NCBI GenBank assembly: GCA_036365515.1
Contig: CM070877.1
Coordinates: forward strand, 14,142,601 to 14,206,600
Direction: 5' to 3'
Source: Torymus aiolomorphi
Lineage: Eukaryota; Arthropoda; Insecta; Hymenoptera; Torymidae
Length of the DNA: 64,000 nt
This document shows, piece by piece, positions 35,531-46,489 of this stretch. The translations under genes were made by a program, and so were the position numbers. The notes below the pieces were generated by a model. That model did not search any database. It was not told where the DNA came from and saw only the letters and a program-made list of their open reading frames with translations. Each line of letters begins with the position of its first letter. Position 1 is the stretch's first letter.

Positions 35531-36692
35531 CAAAAAAGTTATTTATATATGTTTGTTAGACAAAATTTTAAAGTATTTGCTAAGCGGTAAGAGAAATTTT
35601 TCAGAATTAACTCGCTGTATTTGTAAGCTTAAATGGGTCCTTGAAAATGTAAGCAGATGTCATGTGGTTCAACAGGAATTTAACTTACAATTACATCAAG
35701 TTTCCAGAAACAATAATATCTGAATTCTTGGTTTGTATTTAAATGATACATGATACGTTACGCATTCTTTTCAAATATAATATTTATATTTTATAGCAAA
35801 TAGCCACAAAATATATTGAAAATTATAAATCGAAAAATTCACTGAATAAATAAGATAGAATTTTTTAAAAACTCTTCTTGTCATAGCTCTAAAATAATGC
35901 TCGATACGTGGCCGTACATGTCACTAGATCCATAAAATATTTATTATTTAACTGAAAAATGTTCTTTTTTTTGGTAAATATTTAATTTTCGAAAACAGTA
36001 CGCCAACACATCTTATCGTTGAACTTCAATATTTGAATCATATAATTATATAAAAATTCCTTAAACTTTACTGCGCCTGACCACAAAGATTATAAAGACT
36101 CTTAAATGTCCGACAAACTTTTGATAAAGTAGCTTAATGTCAATCTGGAACAAAAATATTTTACCAATCTTCCCGCGACCAAAGTATTGTAAATTTGTCC
36201 ATTAACGATCGAATGAAAATGACGAAGCTTCAGCCCCGACAACTGAAAACTTTGCTTCGAAAGTCAGCGAAGCATAGAAAAGAGAGAGAAAGGGAGATGG
36301 AAAAAATTTGAGTGAAAGCGTAAGTCTAGTCCAAGGTCGAGAAAAGCAGACACTTAGATGTGCACTGAATTCGCTACAGGGAATTTATGAGCATACGGAA
36401 ATTTCTATTAAGTATCTATGGAAAATATCATATGTGCCGTATCAGTCAAATGAAGTGTAAAAATGAATCGTACTGCCACGTACTCAACAGCATTGCAGGA
36501 TATGGCAAACCCCCTAACAAAGGACCAGGACGGATGACTAAGCACGCTGATGGAGCGCTCAATGTGGATATTGATAGATGTAGCGAGCGATACAACGGGC
36601 GAAGGAACTAGCATCTTCGCTAAGGAAATAACGCAATTAATCTGCCAGAAATAGAGAAACATCGCCATGCCAGTAAAGGACGGGACATTATC
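35531..36692. other. AT-rich non-coding DNA
   Basis: No supported gene. The short ORFs at 35499-35723 and 36387-36743 are unrecognised. The last part may be the 5' UTR of the LINE fragment that follows. Confidence 0.4.
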
Positions 36693-37684
36693 TTGGCTAC
36701 GGCGACAGAAGCTCTTGAGGAAATCCGCACACGTACCCCGCAACCCCGACCAGCATCAGTTTTAGCGAACGAGACAAACGGTGGAGGTAAGACCAATGGG
36801 GAAGTCTCAACCCAGGGCAAGAAGCTGCAGATGGACCACAGCCCGACACTCGACACCTTATATTCAAGAGGATAAGAAGACAAACCAACGAAGATGGTTA
36901 CGTAACGGTAAACAGAAATCAGAACGGTGGAGCGACGCCGACCAGTAAGACACGGGAGACTACGCATATAGTTTCGACGAAGAAGAAAAGTTATGTGGAC
37001 ATACTCAAGAAGCTGACGACACGGGTAACACCTGAGGAAGCGAAGGTGGTGCTGAAAAGCACCCGCTCAGCAAACAGCGGCGGGGTTCTCCTGGAACTAG
37101 ACAGACGGTCGCAGGACAACCAGGCCATTCAAAAGGCAGTGCGAGAAAGTCTTGGAGATAAATTCCAGGTAAAAGGCCTGATCTCCAGACTCACGCTGGA
37201 GATCACAGGGTTGACTTGCGTGGCAACGGTAGACCAAGTCAAGGAAATAATTAAACAGGAGATAGTCGAGACAAGCAGCGTGGTAGCTCACGTATTTGAG
37301 GTAGAAAAGAAACGAGCAGTAGTTGAAATGAACGTGGCTGAAGCCCTAGCTCTGCTTAGAATAGGAAGAATCAAGATAGGTTATTTCAGCCACCGGGTTA
37401 GGAAGCGGATTGTGGTCCCCTGGTGCTTCAGACGTCAACGTTTTGAACATCTGAAAAAGGACTGCAATGGAGAGGACCACGTAGTATGGCGTGCCGAAAA
37501 TATGGAAAGACGGGGAACATCGCAAGAACCTGCATCGCGACATCAGATAGTCAGGTATGCTTTCTCTCTAGAAAGCGTGGTATAACGGCCTCCGAGATGA
37601 CACTTTCCGGGTACTGGCCCGTGCGTCGCTTTTAGAGGCGTGTTAGACAAATTAAAGCGGGCAATGAATCAAACGAAGCTATAG
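36693..37684 (+). pseudogene. Degenerate ORF1 (gag-like) of an R1-type non-LTR retrotransposon
   Basis: ORF1 of these LINEs binds RNA through zinc knuckles. The longest open part is 36995-37585. It contains YVDILKK and PEEAKV segments typical of the R1/TRAS/SART gag and then a CX2CX4HX4C series. Knuckle 1 reads CFRRQRFEHLKKDC, with its second Cys replaced by Arg. Knuckle 2 is in another frame after about 37490 and reads CRKYGKTGNIARTC, with Cys to Tyr and His to Asn. Knuckle 3 reads CFLS, with Cys to Ser. The original stop is probably TAG at 37682-37684. A 5' part (36693-36875) is in yet another frame. ORF2 (endonuclease/RT) is absent. Confidence 0.8.
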
Positions 37685-37888
37685 ACTCTGATTTTATGTT
37701 ACTGTAGCACTACTTATTCTATCAGCAGCAGATTCACTATGTAAATGATTATCACATGTATTACGGTGAGAAACAGCTGATGAAGAGGACGGGTTTACAT
37801 GGGTTCTGAAATTCGTACGATTAGCAATCTAATCCAGTGTTCTTTCGGAACGGTGCGGACCGCTCTGATGTTAGTCCCTTTTACTTCA
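37685..37888. other. Short unassigned stretch after the LINE fragment
   Basis: It may hold the beginning of a lost ORF2. I see no endonuclease motif. Confidence 0.3.
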
Positions 37889-38166
37889 CACGGAAAAAAA
37901 ATAAATGTGGTTTCAACTGTGTCCTCCTGTAACTCTAACGTGAATAATTAAGTAAATGAATATTCAGTTGAATCTACGTTAGCTACACATGTTAAAGTTA
38001 CTGGAATCAGTTCAGTAGAAACGTTATTTACATCTGGTGATCGGGCGTAAATGTTATTTTTACTGAACACGTATGTAGAATCAACAGGACTCTTCTGTCG
38101 CGAGTATCGTACGGTAACAACAACAAACCTAACCTCAGTTAACACAACTGTTTTCTTTTTTCTGTG
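37889..38166. mobile_element. Possible MITE
   Basis: The left end CACGGAAAAAAAAT and the reverse complement of the right end (CACAGAAAAAAGAAAA) are similar over about 14 bp. The right side continues CAGTTGTG and the left shows CAACTGTG about 25 bp in. The size of 278 bp suits a MITE. No clear target duplication is seen. Confidence 0.35.
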
Positions 38167-38817
38167 CAACAAGCTAGAGAGAGCTTCGGGGATTAAGTGA
38201 TCGATATTCGAAGAGAGGTATGTAAAAGATTATTTATGGTCGAAAAGAGAAAAGATAAGGAAGGAAAGGGTATTCGGATTAGACGAAGTTTTAACAAGAG
38301 AAGAGAAAACGAGAAGGTGGGAAGAGAAAGAGAAAGAAATTAGAGAACAAGAAAGAGTAACGGATCAAGGAGGAAGTAAAGAGAAGGAACGAAGGAGAAG
38401 AAGACCAAAGATGATTAGGGGAGAAGCAGATAAAGAGAGGTGCAGATAAGATAAAGAAGAATAAGATCTCAAGAAAACGTAGAAGAAATAAAACTGAACT
38501 GAACAGCAATACACACACATAATACAAAAGCGCAAACAGTTACATCTAACAGAGCTTTCTATGTTTATTTTTATTTTTATTTCAATTTTTATTTTTATTT
38601 TATATTTATTTTTGTTTTGTTAAATTGAATAGAGATTTAAATTTGTAAATCAGAAATGAGTGATTTAGTTTAATTACATACGTACACAAACTAAGTACAC
38701 AAGCACAAACATAAGCACACATGCGACCAGATAAAATGTGATATAAATAGTTTTATAAATTTATATTCTATATTTATAATAATGTCAAAGAAATGTATAA
38801 CATAGAATGTTAATAAA

Positions 38818-38820
<3 letters not shown>
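38167..38820. other. Purine-rich then AT-rich non-coding DNA
   Basis: The interval 38190-38490 is a long A/G-rich stretch (GAAGAGAAAG type). The interval 38560-38820 is AT-rich with TTTATTTT repeats. No gene. Confidence 0.5.

Positions 38821-38907
<87 letters not shown>
38821..38907 (+). repeat. (TA)n tract at the left edge of the LTR element
   Basis: About 43 TA units directly abut the LTR start at 38908. The LTR element appears to have inserted into this microsatellite. Right of the second LTR, AT repeats are seen again (43699-43726). Confidence 0.95.
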
Positions 38908-38912
<5 letters not shown>

Positions 38913-39916
38913 CGAGGTTCCAAGATAAAATACGGAGAAGATAAGTATCTCGGTCCTCCGTATTCTATCGAACCCGTTAGGCTCTCGTTCCCGCGAATTC
39001 GTGTATCTCGAGCGTGTGTTGACATCGCTCGGACGATGTATTCGCGTTAGCTACGCGCGGGGCAGGCGCGACTTTGACCGTTGCTAAGTCGCGCTCGATT
39101 CTTTTTGAATCAGATTCTCTCGGGCTGTCAAACCGCGCATACGCGAGTTAATTTGATCGTCCGCAAAGAAAACGGTATCGTGCGTCCTCGCCGGTGCAGA
39201 GCAGCGCCCGTACACGTACCGACCACGAAGAGCAGCGCACGTGAGCAATCCGAGCCACTCCTGGGGTCTGAAGCGTCTGTAGGTGAACGCTGGACGTTAG
39301 GACTCGGCCTGAACACTCCGAAGTCGACCGGAGGATAAGGCCTGACGCAGGAGCGGATTCGTGAGCGAGCGACGAGGGGAGTGCACTCCCCTCCCGGTAA
39401 GACTCTTCGCCTATTTTCCGCCAGCGATTGATTTGTATTTTCGGCTCGCAGCGGCGAGCGGCCGGTGTCTTGATCGCCGGCCCAGCGAAAAACAATCACC
39501 TCGATCCGCCCGCGCCGAGCGGCGGATCTCCCGCCTTCTTGTCAACACGCAACGCGACGCATATTTTGTATAGTATAACTGAGAATAGATCTTGTTATAG
39601 TTTTGAATGTAACCAAGACCACTCGTTATTTATTAACCTTCACCTAACCTTCTCCCGGATACCGCCGCCTCCGCGGGATCGTCGAACCGAGACGACGATC
39701 ATTCTGAGTGGCCGCGCCTCGCGTCTAGCTAGCGCGAGTATTAACCCTTTCCGGCACACGGAAAAGTCGAGTTCAATCGTGAACTCGACATTTGTAAACA
39801 GGGATCCAGAGAACATCAACCCCGAGTGCTCGGCGTAGAAGTAGCACTCGACGGCACCGTGTTCTAGGGTTCGGTTCGCGGAATTACAGAAGATTTCCCC
39901 AGGCCTCCCGTTTCAA
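38908..39916 (+). repeat. Left LTR
   Basis: It runs from TATAACGAGG to CCCGTTTCAA, so the ends are not TG...CA. It differs from the right LTR at CAATCCGAG (here) against CAAATCGAG, and GCATATT against GCGTATT. Small ORFs inside it occur on both strands in each LTR and are not genes. Confidence 0.92.
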
Positions 39917-39917
39917 A

Positions 39918-39925
39918 TGGCGCCC
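39918..39925 (+). promoter_or_regulatory. Primer binding site, tRNA-Lys type
   Basis: TGGCGCCC begins one base after the LTR. The next bases, TAACGTG, match the tRNA-Lys(CTT) complement after one inserted T. Confidence 0.8.
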
Positions 39926-40685
39926 TAACGTGTTGGGTTTAAGGAGAAGGTTAGAGGCCGGTACATTCGAAACCGGCCTATTCAAATCGCGTTTCGTTTA
40001 AATTCGCCCGCGCGCAAATCACTGCACCGGACTAATCAGCAGACGGCCAGTGGCCATAAGCCGTTACAGCTGATAGGCGCAGTGATTTAAACTCGCCAAG
40101 TCGAGGTGCCGGGCGTAAACAAACAGACAAGAAGACTCGCGGCGCGCATAGAAACATAAACACAAAACAGCAGATTGCTTGTTTTTGTAGGTGTTTATGT
40201 TTATGCTCGGGCAGTATTGTGTATACTTGTCCCGAGTCTTTTAAACTGCTGTAAAGCCAGGGCGAGAGCATTTAAACGACGATTATCGTTGTTTTCGTCG
40301 TCATATGTGGCGAAAATTAAATTCCTTTTTTTGACACGAGGTTTAAAACGATTTTCACGCGATTTTTTTTTGGTTTGACCGTGCCTGTGCGTGCAGCCGG
40401 TCGAAAGTGAGAATACTTTCATTCTTTTTTTTTTTGGTTGCGGGAATTATTTAAATCGTTATCGTCGCGAATTTTTTTTTGGAATAGCCACGCTCTCTCC
40501 CTAGCTAGCTGCATCGAGATACGTCATTCTCGAGCAGCTTGGGACAATTGTGGGTGGTAGTTAGAATTCTAACATTGTAATTTGCGTAACAGACGGCCAA
40601 TTAGAGAGAGAATCTCAGCAGTTAGTTGCGCATACACACACAATTCGTCACCAAATTTTTTATATAATCGGTCTAGCTTCGCAAG
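39926..40685 (+). other. 5' leader of the LTR element
   Basis: Non-coding leader between the PBS and the first gag ATG. It has poly-T runs near 40366, 40423 and 40470 and no supported ORF. Confidence 0.6.
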
Positions 40686-41624
40686 ATGGAATCATCGACC
40701 CCAGAAGAACTAGCCGATAGGATGGAGCATTGGCGCAAAAATCTAGAGCTGAGCTTTGAAGCTGTAATAGAAGCAAATATAGCTCTAGATTTAAGAAGCA
40801 CCGGACATCTCGAGGGGGATTCTAAGCGAATCGCTCAATGGCTAATGGGAAGTTACAACCCAGCCCACTTCACACAAGAAATAAGTGGAAGTGATTACGA
40901 GCAGTTCACAAGGAGGCTCGATTGCAGGAATAAGTTCGTCAACACGACGACCCTCAATACAAGCGGCACTCCAGAAGTGAACCGAATTGCCGATCCCTCA
41001 ACCCACAGCCTGTTTCAGCAATTGGCGTCGAACAAAGCAGTCGACAACAACTTGCTGAGTTCCATAAGGACACATGTCTTGCAGATGAACCAAAGAGCAG
41101 GCAGTCCTCCCGACGTAAGACACGAGGCTCTTACGTCACCACGGAGCACTTTATCTCCAGCGGGAGGACCGGGTGATGTCCAGGTGCACCTAAGGTGCAG
41201 CACAGCTTGGGGGAGGGGAGATTCCACGATCTCATCCCAGTCCGAAGAATCTGAGAACGCGAGTTGCTCGGGGAATGCAGACCACACATGGATTTCGGAC
41301 AGCTGCGCAGCAACCGCACCATCGCCATCAAATTTAGCTTCCATCCACGAATTCGACGTCGGAGTAAGCACAGCCTGGGGGAGGGGAGATCCTCCAAGCT
41401 TCCCCCTGTTCGAGAAGTCTGACACTTCACGTCGCTTGGCGTATACAGACCGCCTGAGGGCACCGAACGGCTGTGCTGAATACTCCCAAGCTCACGACGA
41501 CGGAGCAAATGCAGCCTGGGGAAGGGAGATTTTCCAAGCTTCCCCGGTCCGAAGCGTCCGATATGGCCCGTTTATGGAATACATCGGCATCGGACGGCTG
41601 TATTACTCATTCCCAGACTCCTGA
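40686..41624 (+). CDS. Gag N-terminal part of the LTR element
   Basis: A 312-codon frame from ATG 40686. Residues 1-130 are mostly helical-looking and would form the structural part of the particle. Residues 170-312 contain a degenerate repeat with the motif AWGRGD or AWGRE at about 41207, 41375 and 41514, followed by acidic Ser-rich sequence. The frame ends at 41624 inside the third repeat, while the Gag-like C-terminal domains lie in the +1 frame. No sequence family was recognised for the N-terminal region. The Gag assignment rests on position after the PBS and on the zinc knuckle of the overlapping frame. Confidence 0.75.
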   Translation: MESSTPEELADRMEHWRKNLELSFEAVIEANIALDLRSTGHLEGDSKRIAQWLMGSYNPAHFTQEISGSDYEQFTRRLDCRNKFVNTTTLNTSGTPEVNRIADPSTHSLFQQLASNKAVDNNLLSSIRTHVLQMNQRAGSPPDVRHEALTSPRSTLSPAGGPGDVQVHLRCSTAWGRGDSTISSQSEESENASCSGNADHTWISDSCAATAPSPSNLASIHEFDVGVSTAWGRGDPPSFPLFEKSDTSRRLAYTDRLRAPNGCAEYSQAHDDGANAAWGREIFQASPVRSVRYGPFMEYIGIGRLYYSFPDS

Positions 41625-42621
41625 AGACGAAGAGCAGACAAGCCTTCCAAGGAGCAACGAGGAAGAGATTAATAGTCTGGTGACGACACAACCGGTGGAC
41701 CGAACGCTGATTACTTCGCAATTTCGCAACGTATCGACGCAAGCAGAAGGCGAGCGTCATTGCGAATGCGAATGTAATCAGACGCGTAAATCGGAGGAGG
41801 AGAAAGTTAGGCGCCTAAGCGAAGAGGTAAGGCGACTGCACGACGAGCTGCGCCAGCTACGCGCGCAAATGTCGTCACTTCATAATTCCGCTGCGCCTAA
41901 CAAGAAACGAGCCGCAGGTGCAGCCAAACACTCTGCAAAGCAACCTCGATCGGACCTAGGGACTAAAGACAACAAGAAGTCGTCCCGAAGTCTTCAAAAG
42001 TCCAGCTCGACAGGGAAAAAGGAGGCGTATGCAGCGGCCATGCAACGACCTCCAAAGTTATCCAAAAGAGATAAAGGCAGAAAACCCTCGAGTGGACTGG
42101 GTTCGAATCAAGGAACACGTTCGAATCCTTGGACGACGGTAGCCTCTCGACGTTCCAAACAGCGGTATATCCAGCAGGGGTTGGATAGTCGAGTATACCG
42201 CTCGTCAAGATCGAGGAACGCGCTCGGAGCATATAACTCCCCACCACCGAGTCCAACCAGAAAATTGTGTTGGACGTGTAGGTCACCAACGCACCTTCAC
42301 TGGGCCTGCCCGGAGCGGAAAGAGGGCCCGAAGACGAAGTCAAGAAGAAGGCAAGACGACCTGCCAAGTCAACCTAGGAGGAATGACGGCAGTTGTCGAC
42401 CGGAGCCCCAGCGCCAGAAGTGCCAACCGTCTCCGGTCCATCAATCGTCATGGGACTGGTCCCGACCGCCGTTGGAATTCAGCGGAATTACGGTGATGAG
42501 CGACCCACCGTGTGCGTGCGCGGGACGATCCCTCGATGTGGATCGTTTGATCAGCCGTTTAGTGCACGAGCTGATCCGCGCGTATCCGGAACTGTCGTCT
42601 CTGCCGCTGATGACGACATAA
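41458..42621 (+). CDS. Gag C-terminal part with coiled coil and zinc knuckle
   Basis: This frame is open from just after a TGA at 41455-41457 to TAA 42621. It overlaps the first gag frame and has no good ATG of its own at the 5' end, the first candidate start being a GTG at 41473. Numbered from there, residues 107-137 form a heptad-like coiled coil (EEKVRRLSEEVRRLHDELRQ). A basic Lys/Ser-rich segment follows, then one CX2CX4HX4C knuckle (Cys266, Cys269, His274, Cys279) and a basic tail. Expression needs a frameshift within the 41458-41624 overlap, or the frames were split by an indel. No protease or RT follows. Confidence 0.78.
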   Translation, partial: GHRTAVLNTPKLTTTEQMQPGEGRFSKLPRSEASDMARLWNTSASDGCITHSQTPEDEEQTSLPRSNEEEINSLVTTQPVDRTLITSQFRNVSTQAEGERHCECECNQTRKSEEEKVRRLSEEVRRLHDELRQLRAQMSSLHNSAAPNKKRAAGAAKHSAKQPRSDLGTKDNKKSSRSLQKSSSTGKKEAYAAAMQRPPKLSKRDKGRKPSSGLGSNQGTRSNPWTTVASRRSKQRYIQQGLDSRVYRSSRSRNALGAYNSPPPSPTRKLCWTCRSPTHLHWACPERKEGPKTKSRRRQDDLPSQPRRNDGSCRPEPQRQKCQPSPVHQSSWDWSRPPLEFSGITVMSDPPCACAGRSLDVDRLISRLVHELIRAYPELSSLPLMTT

Positions 42622-42679
42622 ACTCGAATCGAACGAGAGCCTCAGTATCGAGTTGCTTCTCTTTCGCTACGCAACGTCT

Positions 42680-42689
42680 GGGAGAGGGG
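42680..42689 (+). promoter_or_regulatory. Polypurine tract
   Basis: GGGAGAGGGG lies directly upstream of the right LTR, as needed for plus-strand priming. Confidence 0.88.
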
Positions 42690-43698
42690 TATAACGAGGT
42701 TCCAAGATAAAATACGGAGAAGATAAGTATCTCGGTCCTCCGTATTCTATCGAACCCGTTAGGCTCTCGTTCCCGCGAATTCGTGTATCTCGAGCGTGTG
42801 TTGACATCGCTCGGACGATGTATTCGCGTTAGCTACGCGCGGGGCAGGCGCGACTTTGACCGTTGCTAAGTCGCGCTCGATTCTTTTTGAATCAGATTCT
42901 CTCGGGCTGTCAAACCGCGCATACGCGAGTTAATTTGATCGTCCGCAAAGAAAACGGTATCGTGCGTCCTCGCCGGTGCAGAGCAGCGCCCGTACACGTA
43001 CCGACCACGAAGAGCAGCGCACGTGAGCAAATCGAGCCACTCCTGGGGTCTGAAGCGTCTGTAGGTGAACGCTGGACGTTAGGACTCGGCCTGAACACTC
43101 CGAAGTCGACCGGAGGATAAGGCCTGACGCAGGAGCGGATTCGTGAGCGAGCGACGAGGGGAGTGCACTCCCCTCCCGGTAAGACTCTTCGCCTATTTTC
43201 CGCCAGCGATTGATTTGTATTTTCGGCTCGCAGCGGCGAGCGGCCGGTGTCTTGATCGCCGGCCCAGCGAAAAACAATCACCTCGATCCGCCCGCGCCGA
43301 GCGGCGGATCTCCCGCCTTCTTGTCAACACGCAACGCGACGCGTATTTTGTATAGTATAACTGAGAATAGATCTTGTTATAGTTTTGAATGTAACCAAGA
43401 CCACTCGTTATTTATTAACCTTCACCTAACCTTCTCCCGGATACCGCCGCCTCCGCGGGATCGTCGAACCGAGACGACGATCATTCTGAGTGGCCGCGCC
43501 TCGCGTCTAGCTAGCGCGAGTATTAACCCTTTCCGGCACACGGAAAAGTCGAGTTCAATCGTGAACTCGACATTTGTAAACAGGGATCCAGAGAACATCA
43601 ACCCCGAGTGCTCGGCGTAGAAGTAGCACTCGACGGCACCGTGTTCTAGGGTTCGGTTCGCGGAATTACAGAAGATTTCCCCAGGCCTCCCGTTTCAA
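42690..43698 (+). repeat. Right LTR
   Basis: 1009 bp, the same length as the left LTR. Its last 289 bp form the left arm of a large palindrome with 43727-44015. Confidence 0.92.
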
Positions 43699-43726
43699 TA
43701 TATATATAAATATATATATATATATA

Positions 43727-44015
43727 TTGAAACGGGAGGCCTGGGGAAATCTTCTGTAATTCCGCGAACCGAACCCTAGAACACGGTGCCGTCGAGTGCT
43801 ACTTCTACGCCGAGCACTCGGGGTTGATGTTCTCTGGATCCCTGTTTACAAATGTCGAGTTCACGATTGAACTCGACTTTTCCGTGTGCCGGAAAGGGTT
43901 AATACTCGCGCTAGCTAGACGCGAGGCGCGGCCACTCAGAATGATCGTCGTCTCGGTTCGACGATCCCGCGGAGGCGGCGGTATCCGGGAGAAGGTTAGG
44001 TGAAGGTTAATAAAT
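43727..44015 (-). repeat. Inverted partial LTR
   Basis: The reverse complement of 43410-43698, separated from it by 28 bp of AT repeat. Identity looks complete along the 289 bp. Confidence 0.93.
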
Positions 44016-44016
44016 T

Positions 44017-44119
44017 ACTTTGAAATCGTCGTCATGGCTAATTCTTTACGAGGAGTTAATTTTGAGGCGGAGGCTCGGGAAAATTTTTGTCATAGGGTTA
44101 TTAGTTTTGCTGTTCCCAT

Positions 44120-44211
<92 letters not shown>

Positions 44212-44314
44212 ATGGGAACAGCAAAACTAATAACCCTATGACAAAAATTTTCCCGAGCCTCCGCCTCAAAATTAACTCCTCGTAAAGAATTAGCCATGAC
44301 GACGATTTCAAAGT
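44017..44314. repeat. Perfect 298-bp palindrome with (AT)n centre
   Basis: Arms 44017-44121 and 44210-44314 are exact inverted copies of 105 bp, separated by 88 bp of AT repeat. It begins one base after the previous palindrome ends. ORFs reading IYIYIY on both strands are repeat artefacts. Confidence 0.95.
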
Positions 44315-46489
44315 GGGGCAATCTCTCCGACAATCGCGTACGACCGCGTGCGTCGACTAATAATAAGGCCGCGCGTGCGCGAAACAAAAGAAGGAAGCTC
44401 TCCTGCACGTGCACACTTATTTTACGGCGTTAAAAGAATGCACCAGCTGTTGGAAATTACAATTCATAAACGTAAGCGTAACGTGGATTTTACCTATTTT
44501 CACCCTTCCTTGTAGTAGAAACATTTTTCTAAAGACGTGTCACATACGTACGTCAGTTTTTTTTTTCATTTTTTCTTTCGATGGAGTGAAAATTTTGAAA
44601 AGTGAATTTCGGCGCTCACAAGATTATTTTCGAGAAAAGAGGGGTGAAGAGAGGTGCGCTAAAGCGTGATTTGCATATTTGAGCTGCAGCTTTGAATTTA
44701 GATGGGAAAAAGTGGCGCCATTGAGTTTTCGAAGAGGAATTTTTTTCGAGAAGAATGACAAAATTCTTGTCGGGTTGTCGCGAAAAATAATTGTGGAAAA
44801 ATCATTTTGTAAATATTGTGAACAATTTAATAAGGTGCTTTATAAGACAAATTTTAGAATTGTAATTTATTTCATTTATATAGCTTTCCATGCACTTTAA
44901 AATAAAAATTTTTTAATTTTCAAAAGAAAAATAATTTTTTATGGTGCTTTTAAAGTCAACCCATTTTATCTTTCGAGCTTTAATCCCTTGTTTCGCAGAG
45001 CTACGCAGATATTTTAAAATTAAAAATTTCAAAGCTCTGCATAGTATTTCTGCCCGTCATATTAAAACTCAAATAATATATAAAAAATATATTCTCCCAA
45101 CGAACATCAAAATTTTCAACTAATTCAGTAAAATTGCAAACCTCCACTACAATGGCTAGCCTCGAGGCAGGCAAATTACACTTTTTCTACACATCGAACA
45201 CATGGAAAAATAGCTTCAGCAGGTGGTCCCGCGGTTTCCTCGCCTCTCAACGACACGACATGAAATTAGCCGGTGGCACGACAGCATATTTTCTCCATCG
45301 CGCGCCAGCAAACCCTTGTACACGCCTGTTTGCCTCCTCAAGCGCGTGCTGTACGTGGTGGGCGAGTATTTTTTTTCTGCTCGGTGAATAAAAAAGAGTG
45401 AGAATGGGGTGAGGGAGAAATTGGAAGTAACGAATCGGAATGAAGCCGGAATTTTGTGAGAAAGCGACACGACAGGCCGTGTATTACATGGCATTATGGT
45501 ACCTAGATTTATGAGATACGTTTAAATAGAAAGAAGTTATAAAAAATTACATGGAATGATTTAGTCATCATATCATGACGTCGTCATTGTTTAGATAATA
45601 GCATTTTTTTACAATTTTTATTGAGAGATAATAATACAGAAAAAGGATCAAATTTGAAGAATCCATATCCATATTTTAATGCTTCATTTTGTCATTTAAA
45701 ATAGGCTTTTCTCTCCTCGCCTTGAGACAATAAAAGCTTCTTTAGCGAGGCCATAATAAAAGAACAAAAATTATTATTACAACACTCGAGATTTTCTCGA
45801 CGGTCTCCGCGTAACAAAACCTTATTACATTTTTAATTATTCCGCTGAATTCACGCGAAAGTAAGCTTTCAACCGCGAAGTCGTAAAATCAAACGCAACG
45901 TCGCTCTCTTTCTCTCTTTCTCCTCCTCTCTTCGTCTACCTTCTTTCGTTCACTCTGTAACTTACACGCGCGTAGAAATGAAAATGCGATAAAGGAAAAG
46001 ACACGACCCATTTTTAACGAGATGGTTTTTCTCCGCGAATGTAAAGTTTTCTTCCTTCCCCGTCACTTTTTCGAGTCTTTTATGAAAGGATAATTTCAAC
46101 GCTGCTGCTGAAATTTCATTCATTTGCTTGGTGGAGGGAGAAAGGAAGGTACGAGAGAGAAAGATGAGAAAACACGTTGGGTTTGTCGTCTTTCAATTCC
46201 GCTCTTTTACATTTTTCTCGTTTGGTCGTCCTTCGTGTTGCACTGAATATCACGTGAAGATGTTATTATTCATTTAGTTTGCCAACATGAAAATTAAAAT
46301 AGTCTTTCCTTTTATTTTCGTGAATATTATACTACGTAGGATTACATAATTTGCATTACATAAATAAGGATAGCGATGATTTTGTAATGTACTTTCATAA
46401 ATTATATAAAAAATATCGATTTTCGATACTGCCTAGTACTTTGTTTTACTTTCAGGTAATGTCTTTTTTTAAGGAAAGTTAAGTAAAAT

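Larger units (their letters stand above)
38908..43698 (+). mobile_element. Non-autonomous LTR retrotransposon (gag only)
   Basis: Two 1009-bp LTRs flank a 2.77-kb internal region with a primer binding site, gag frames and a polypurine tract but no protease, RT, RNase H or integrase. The PBS TGGCGCCC (39918-39925) matches the 3' end of tRNA-Lys(CTT), as in several insect LTR elements. The clade is not identified. The LTRs differ at only three positions that I found, so the insertion is young. It depends on a relative for mobility, which is inference. Confidence 0.9.

Noticed and set aside
39081..39573. ORFs of 70-136 codons inside both LTRs on both strands
   Set aside because: They overlap each other in several frames of GC-rich LTR DNA and show no domain.
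41015..41508. Minus-strand ORFs of 125-136 codons antisense to gag
   Set aside because: They are shadows of the gag repeats and read the complement of the AWGRGD region.
44020..44414. IYIYIY-rich ORFs on both strands
   Set aside because: They are produced by the (AT)n palindrome, and the same peptide is read from both strands.
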